A stretch of DNA of 64,000 nt from positions 25,606,001 to 25,670,000 of the forward strand of contig NC_091048.1 of assembly GCF_963966145.1 (NCBI RefSeq), in the 5' to 3' direction. The notes beneath the pieces are model-generated. The model did no database searches and was not told where the DNA came from. It saw only the letters and a program-made list of their open reading frames with translations. This document shows, piece by piece, positions 60,277 to 64,000 of this stretch. This DNA is from Tenebrio molitor. Lineage: Eukaryota > Arthropoda > Insecta > Coleoptera > Tenebrionidae. The translations under genes were made by a program, and so were the position numbers. Within the stretch, counting starts at the first letter, position 1, and the number at the start of each line of letters is the position of its first letter.

Positions 60277-61976
60277 CTTCAAAAATACTGAACACGAACT
60301 TCTTAAATAAAGATGGACTGCTAATCTCATGCAGGGAAAATTATCCCCACAAGGGTCCGCCATGATAGGCGCAACCTTGCCGCAATCATGGTGCGCTTTT
60401 TGAATTTTTATGTTATTGGAAAATGCCCATTAAACATTAGCGTCCTTTATTTCTATAGGTTCAAGTTCGAGTAACTCCTTCAAATTCTTTTGGTAGAGCT
60501 ATACATTTTATTTTCTTGAGACTAAATTCAGGTGAAAGTAAACGGTTTGTGCAAATTTAATGAGTGGAAACTTTTCACTGAGTCGTAGAAGATCAGATTG
60601 AAAACAAAATTGGAGCATGTTACCAATCGATTTACGTCAGTTCTTATTGGCTATGGTGTGCAATGAAAGAATACTGCGCCAGCAAACTAGGAATGGGACA
60701 GTGGTTTACATTAGATACAGAAGGAATCACAAGATTGTGATACATCCTTCTGGTTGATCGAGAGTGAAGGTCAAAGAGTCGTGTTAAGGATTGCCTTTTG
60801 GACAAAATTTGAAGAAAGGGAGAGACAAAAATGGGCCTTGAAATTCACTTCTGCTCGCATTTAGCTTCTGGAGCAACTGCTTCCACCATGACATTTCCAT
60901 CATAGAAAGAAAATAATGAAGTGAAGTTGTCTCTACTGCAAGACTGTTGCTGCAGAGATAAGACACAATTATTATGTTATAGAGACATCCTTACATTATT
61001 TTTCGTGCCTCTGGCCGGAATTTGGTAAATTACAAATCTCGAAATCGTCCAGAAACACATGCATTGCCGGCCTAGTCCGGCTAAAAGTAGAGATTTCGAG
61101 TTGTCATCGGTTTCGGTTGGCATTTGTTATCAGAATTCTATCAAACGTCAATGTTTGTTCTGTGGATGGCTCGTTAAAAATGTTTTTCTATTTATAACAA
61201 CGTACAAACTACAAAGAAGCAATATTTAACTGAAATTAATTAATTAAAATTACGTTTCGATCCACTTCTTGAATATGGGCTGGTGTATTTATTACAACAA
61301 ATGTTTCAGGAAAATGTCAAAAACAAAACAAATTAATTAAATTTAATAAATGTCAGGAAACAAGAGCGATGTTGATTTTAAAATTTAAATGTTTAAATGT
61401 AAGTGTTGCCAACACAAAAAAAGTCCCTAATACCAATTAATAAAACAAGTGCTTTAACTTCCATTTAACAAAACTCCGCAGAAGTCGGCACGAAAAATTT
61501 TGTGTATCACACGTCCTGAAACTGTTTTGCGAGCATTCGTACTCGTCTGTCGACTCGTAGTGCAAACCGTACTCATGCTCGCAAACGTGCAGTTTCTGGC
61601 CTAGTGATACAAATAACTATTATTTTTTTGAATCTTACCTAAAATTGAAATGTAATTTATATGGCTTAAAATAAGCCAAGGGCGAGGTATTATTTATTCG
61701 GGGTATATGTTTGTTTTTAACAACGATAACAATAACTTAAATGCCGCATAAATTATCATTTAAAATTTCTTGACTAACATTATTCAAATCAGTCAAAGTC
61801 ACCTGTATAGGTACTTATTTTGCGCTTACCATACCTGTACATACAGATATGAATTAGTTGACAAGTTTGCGTTGTGAGACTGTAAAAACTCAATTGTTAA
61901 AAAACGCTTCAAATTGTCTCACTTACTTTCATTTGCGTCTTGGGTATGTTAATTTCGAATTTACATTTAGTTTATA
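60277..61976. other. Intergenic, no supported gene
   Basis: Nothing gene-like is recognised. A small imperfect inverted repeat lies at about 61490-61612 (ACGTCCTGAAACTG ... GCAGTTTCTGGC, with GCGAGCA/TGCTCGC inside). Confidence 0.4.
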
Positions 61977-62457
61977 CAGTGTCTCTAAAAGAACGTCCTG
62001 AGGAATTCGAATATATTTGATTTTGCCGCTCTGTAGTATATTGTATCAGGTGTTTTTTAAATTTCACCTCGTAGTAGGCGTTGAAAAGTCGATTGTGAAC
62101 GCACTACACAGGTTACGGATCACGCATGGTGCCTTCACAATCGCCTCTTCAACGCCTACTACGAGGTGAAATTAAAAAAAATACCCGATAGTACCAAACA
62201 GAAAAACATCATGACATTAATGACAGATTTTTTGTAGATTGTTGTAAGCTGAATAGTAATTAGAATATAGAAAAACTGTAGAAAATTACAAGGAAAACAA
62301 CAAAGACGTCCAACTCACAACTGATGTTAAGATTTAATAATTTGACATTTGACTGTTGACATCTGATTCAACGGCTCGACATAGTTCGACACAATAAAAT
62401 TATAGAACCTCACAATTCCACAGGACTCTTGATATACGTTCTTTTAAGGACACTTTG
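61977..62457. mobile_element. Inverted-repeat element, CTCTAAAAGAACGT ends, 481 bp
   Basis: CAGTGTCTCTAAAAGAACGT on the left and CAAAGTGTCCTTAAAAGAAC (then GT) on the right pair with small indels, flanked by TA. A separate long palindrome sits inside at 62060-62173. Confidence 0.7.
62060..62173. repeat. Long palindrome inside an element
   Basis: AATTTCACCTCGTAGTAGGC followed by GTTGAA...CGATTGTGAA is mirrored on the other strand up to 62173, about 40 bases per arm with two or three mismatches and a loop of about 34 bases. It would fold into a strong hairpin as RNA. Confidence 0.85.
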
Positions 62458-62589
62458 TATTTTACAATTACATATCTCAGTTTGAATTTTGAATCGTGAC
62501 ACAATTTTCTTTTATTGGTACCTACTTTTTATTTTTTTATTTTTTAGAAATTGTTTTCAATGAAAACGACCCGTTACGTTTACTTTCAG

Positions 62590-62655
62590 GTTAAAATATG
62601 GGTCAGATTCTCAACGTTGTAAACAATATACACAATTTCTTTGACGAACATGGAG
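62590..62655 (+). CDS. ELOVL B start exon
   Basis: The ATG at 62598 opens 19 codons plus one base, ending at the donor GAG|GTAAGA, as in ELOVL A. The peptide MGQILNVVNNIHNFFDEHG has the same length as the A start exon. Frames extending into 62783 are intronic. Confidence 0.85.
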
Positions 62656-64000
62656 GTAAGATATTTACTAATTTCTTTACCACTACAGTGTTACTGTTTG
62701 TATTTCTTAATTACGAGACAATTCGTGAATACGGTCCTGTGCCGCAAACTACGAAACTCGCACAATCTGTGTTTACCTATTAACAAAATGTCTTCCTATC
62801 ATTTTACAAAATGTCTTCCTATCATTTTACAAAATGTCACCTATACAGATTTAATTGTGTGGCGCTGGTATTGTGCAAAAGTGGTTGGTGTTGCTTTATT
62901 GCCTGTAAAGGTTATATTGTCTGAATTGAAGAAACAGCAACATCAAACACTTATGAAATGGAAGAGAATAACTTCTTCCAGGTATTGGATCGGTGGCAGC
63001 AACAACGTCATAATGCTCTTGCAGCGCTCTCAGTCTTCGCTGAATTGTCCTCGTACATTACATTTTTATTACACAAATTGTTTGCAGATCCACGATTAGC
63101 ACAAGTACCCATGATGTCAAGCCCAATCCCGACAATAGCAATTTCTCTTGCATACATCTACTTTGCAAAGGTACATCATGCCACAAAGCACTTCCCCTAC
63201 AATAAAAATTTCAGTTTTTAGGACCGCAGCTGATGAAGAACCGAAAGCCTTTCCAGTTGAAGAAAGTCATTCTGGTGTACAATCTTCTGCAAGTACTCCT
63301 CAGTACTTATCTCTTCTACGAGGTACCACCAACACTTTTTGTTCTTCAAATAATGATCTCTTTACAGATAGGCATGTCGGGTTGGTTTACTGGAGAGTAC
63401 AGTCTCCGTTGCCAGCCGGTGGACTATTCCAACGAACCAAGCGCACTAAGAGTAAGTTCTGGTACCACACTTAACCCAGCACCTCATTGTCTGATTTAAG
63501 ATGTTACACGCCGCGAAATGGTTCTATATTGCCAAATTCATCGATTTTTCCGACACGGTAAGCTTGACTGTGCATTTTTTAGTGATTCGACAAAATCTTG
63601 CAGATTTTCTTCGTGCTGAGGAAAAAATTTTCTCACGTCTCCATTCTACACGTCATCCATCACTCCATCATGCCCGTTTCGATATGGTTCGGACTCAAGC
63701 TGGCTCCAGGTAAATTCTCCCCAAAAACTGTTTCACATTCAAACGTTTCATTCTAGGTGGTCACGGAACTTTTTTTGCACTTTTAAATTCCTTCGTGCAC
63801 TTGGTCATGTACAGCTATTATTTTCTTAGTGTGTTGGGCCCACAAGTGCAGAAGTATCTGTGGTGGAAGAAGTACCTGACTGGCTTGCAAATGCTTCAGT
63901 TTCTTTGCGTTATAGTCCATGCGTTCCAGCTGGTACTTATCGATTGCAATTTCCCTAGAGTTTTCGTGTGGGTCATTGGGCTCCATGGAGTCTTATTTTT
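62598..64000 (+). CDS. ELOVL B: second fatty-acid elongase, partial (runs off the window)
   Basis: Exons: 62598-62655, 63088-63170, 63215-63322, 63368-63451, 63501-63557, 63604-63709 and 63757 to beyond 64000. 246 residues are visible. Motifs: KFIDFSDT (123-130), HVIHH (146-150), HLVMYSYY (180-187) and TGLQMLQ (207-213). Exon lengths and phases up to the last exon equal those of ELOVL A, so the genes are duplicates. Residue 126 is Asp where the family motif KxxExxDT and ELOVL A have Glu, a conservative but unusual change. The role should be the same ER condensing reaction, perhaps with different chain-length preference (inference). The acceptor TTTCAG at 62589 shows that a non-coding first exon lies upstream; I could not place it. 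Confidence 0.95.
62656..63087 (+). other. ELOVL B first coding intron with a 24-base micro-repeat
   Basis: AAAATGTCTTCCTATCATTT is repeated in tandem with a period of about 24 bases (62786-62835). An open stretch before the next exon (62958-63087) has a protein-like Gln/Leu/Ala-rich reading but lies upstream of a clear acceptor, so it is treated as intron. Confidence 0.6.

Noticed and set aside
1..64000. CRISPR array, bacterial operon or rRNA genes
   Set aside because: No regularly spaced identical repeats, no compact co-directional gene sets with ribosome sites and no rRNA-like sequence; the window is animal nuclear DNA.

Overview
The window looks like AT-rich nuclear DNA of an insect, probably a beetle. 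It has small exons with GT/AG introns, insect versions of a Hippo-pathway cofactor and of fatty-acid elongases, and many small inverted-repeat transposons. The species assignment is inference; no search was run.

Region 1 (about 1-15 kb, + strand) holds a complete gene for Tgi, the insect VGLL4 (vestigial-like 4, with Tondu domains). Coding exons are 1390-1468 or the alternative first exon 8094-8199, then 8319-8633, then 14212-14501. Both first exons end in phase 1 and join the same second exon, giving proteins of about 227 and 236 residues. The last intron carries a pogo-like DNA transposon (10402-13030) with matching terminal repeats, TA target duplication and an uninterrupted 619-residue transposase ending in a PHD-like zinc finger.

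Region 2 (about 15-28 kb) has no gene I can support. It holds several inverted-repeat elements (some nested), dispersed repeats and a tRNA-derived SINE near 25.2 kb.

Region 3 (about 28-55 kb, + strand) is an ELOVL-type very-long-chain fatty-acid elongase gene (ELOVL A). A GC-rich segment near 28.1-28.27 kb is a candidate promoter and non-coding first exon. Seven coding exons lie between 45798 and 54677 and give 311 residues. The large introns hold inverted-repeat elements, a tandem repeat, a duplicated pyrimidine-rich block and a 5'-truncated reverse-transcriptase element (50816-52387).

Region 4 (about 55-64 kb) is a repeat-rich interval followed by a second elongase (ELOVL B), which starts at 62598 and runs off the end of the window. 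The six completely visible coding exons of B have the same lengths and phases as those of A, so the two are tandem duplicates. Both enzymes would catalyse the condensing step of fatty-acid elongation in the endoplasmic reticulum. Tgi is a separate regulatory gene that happens to lie nearby.
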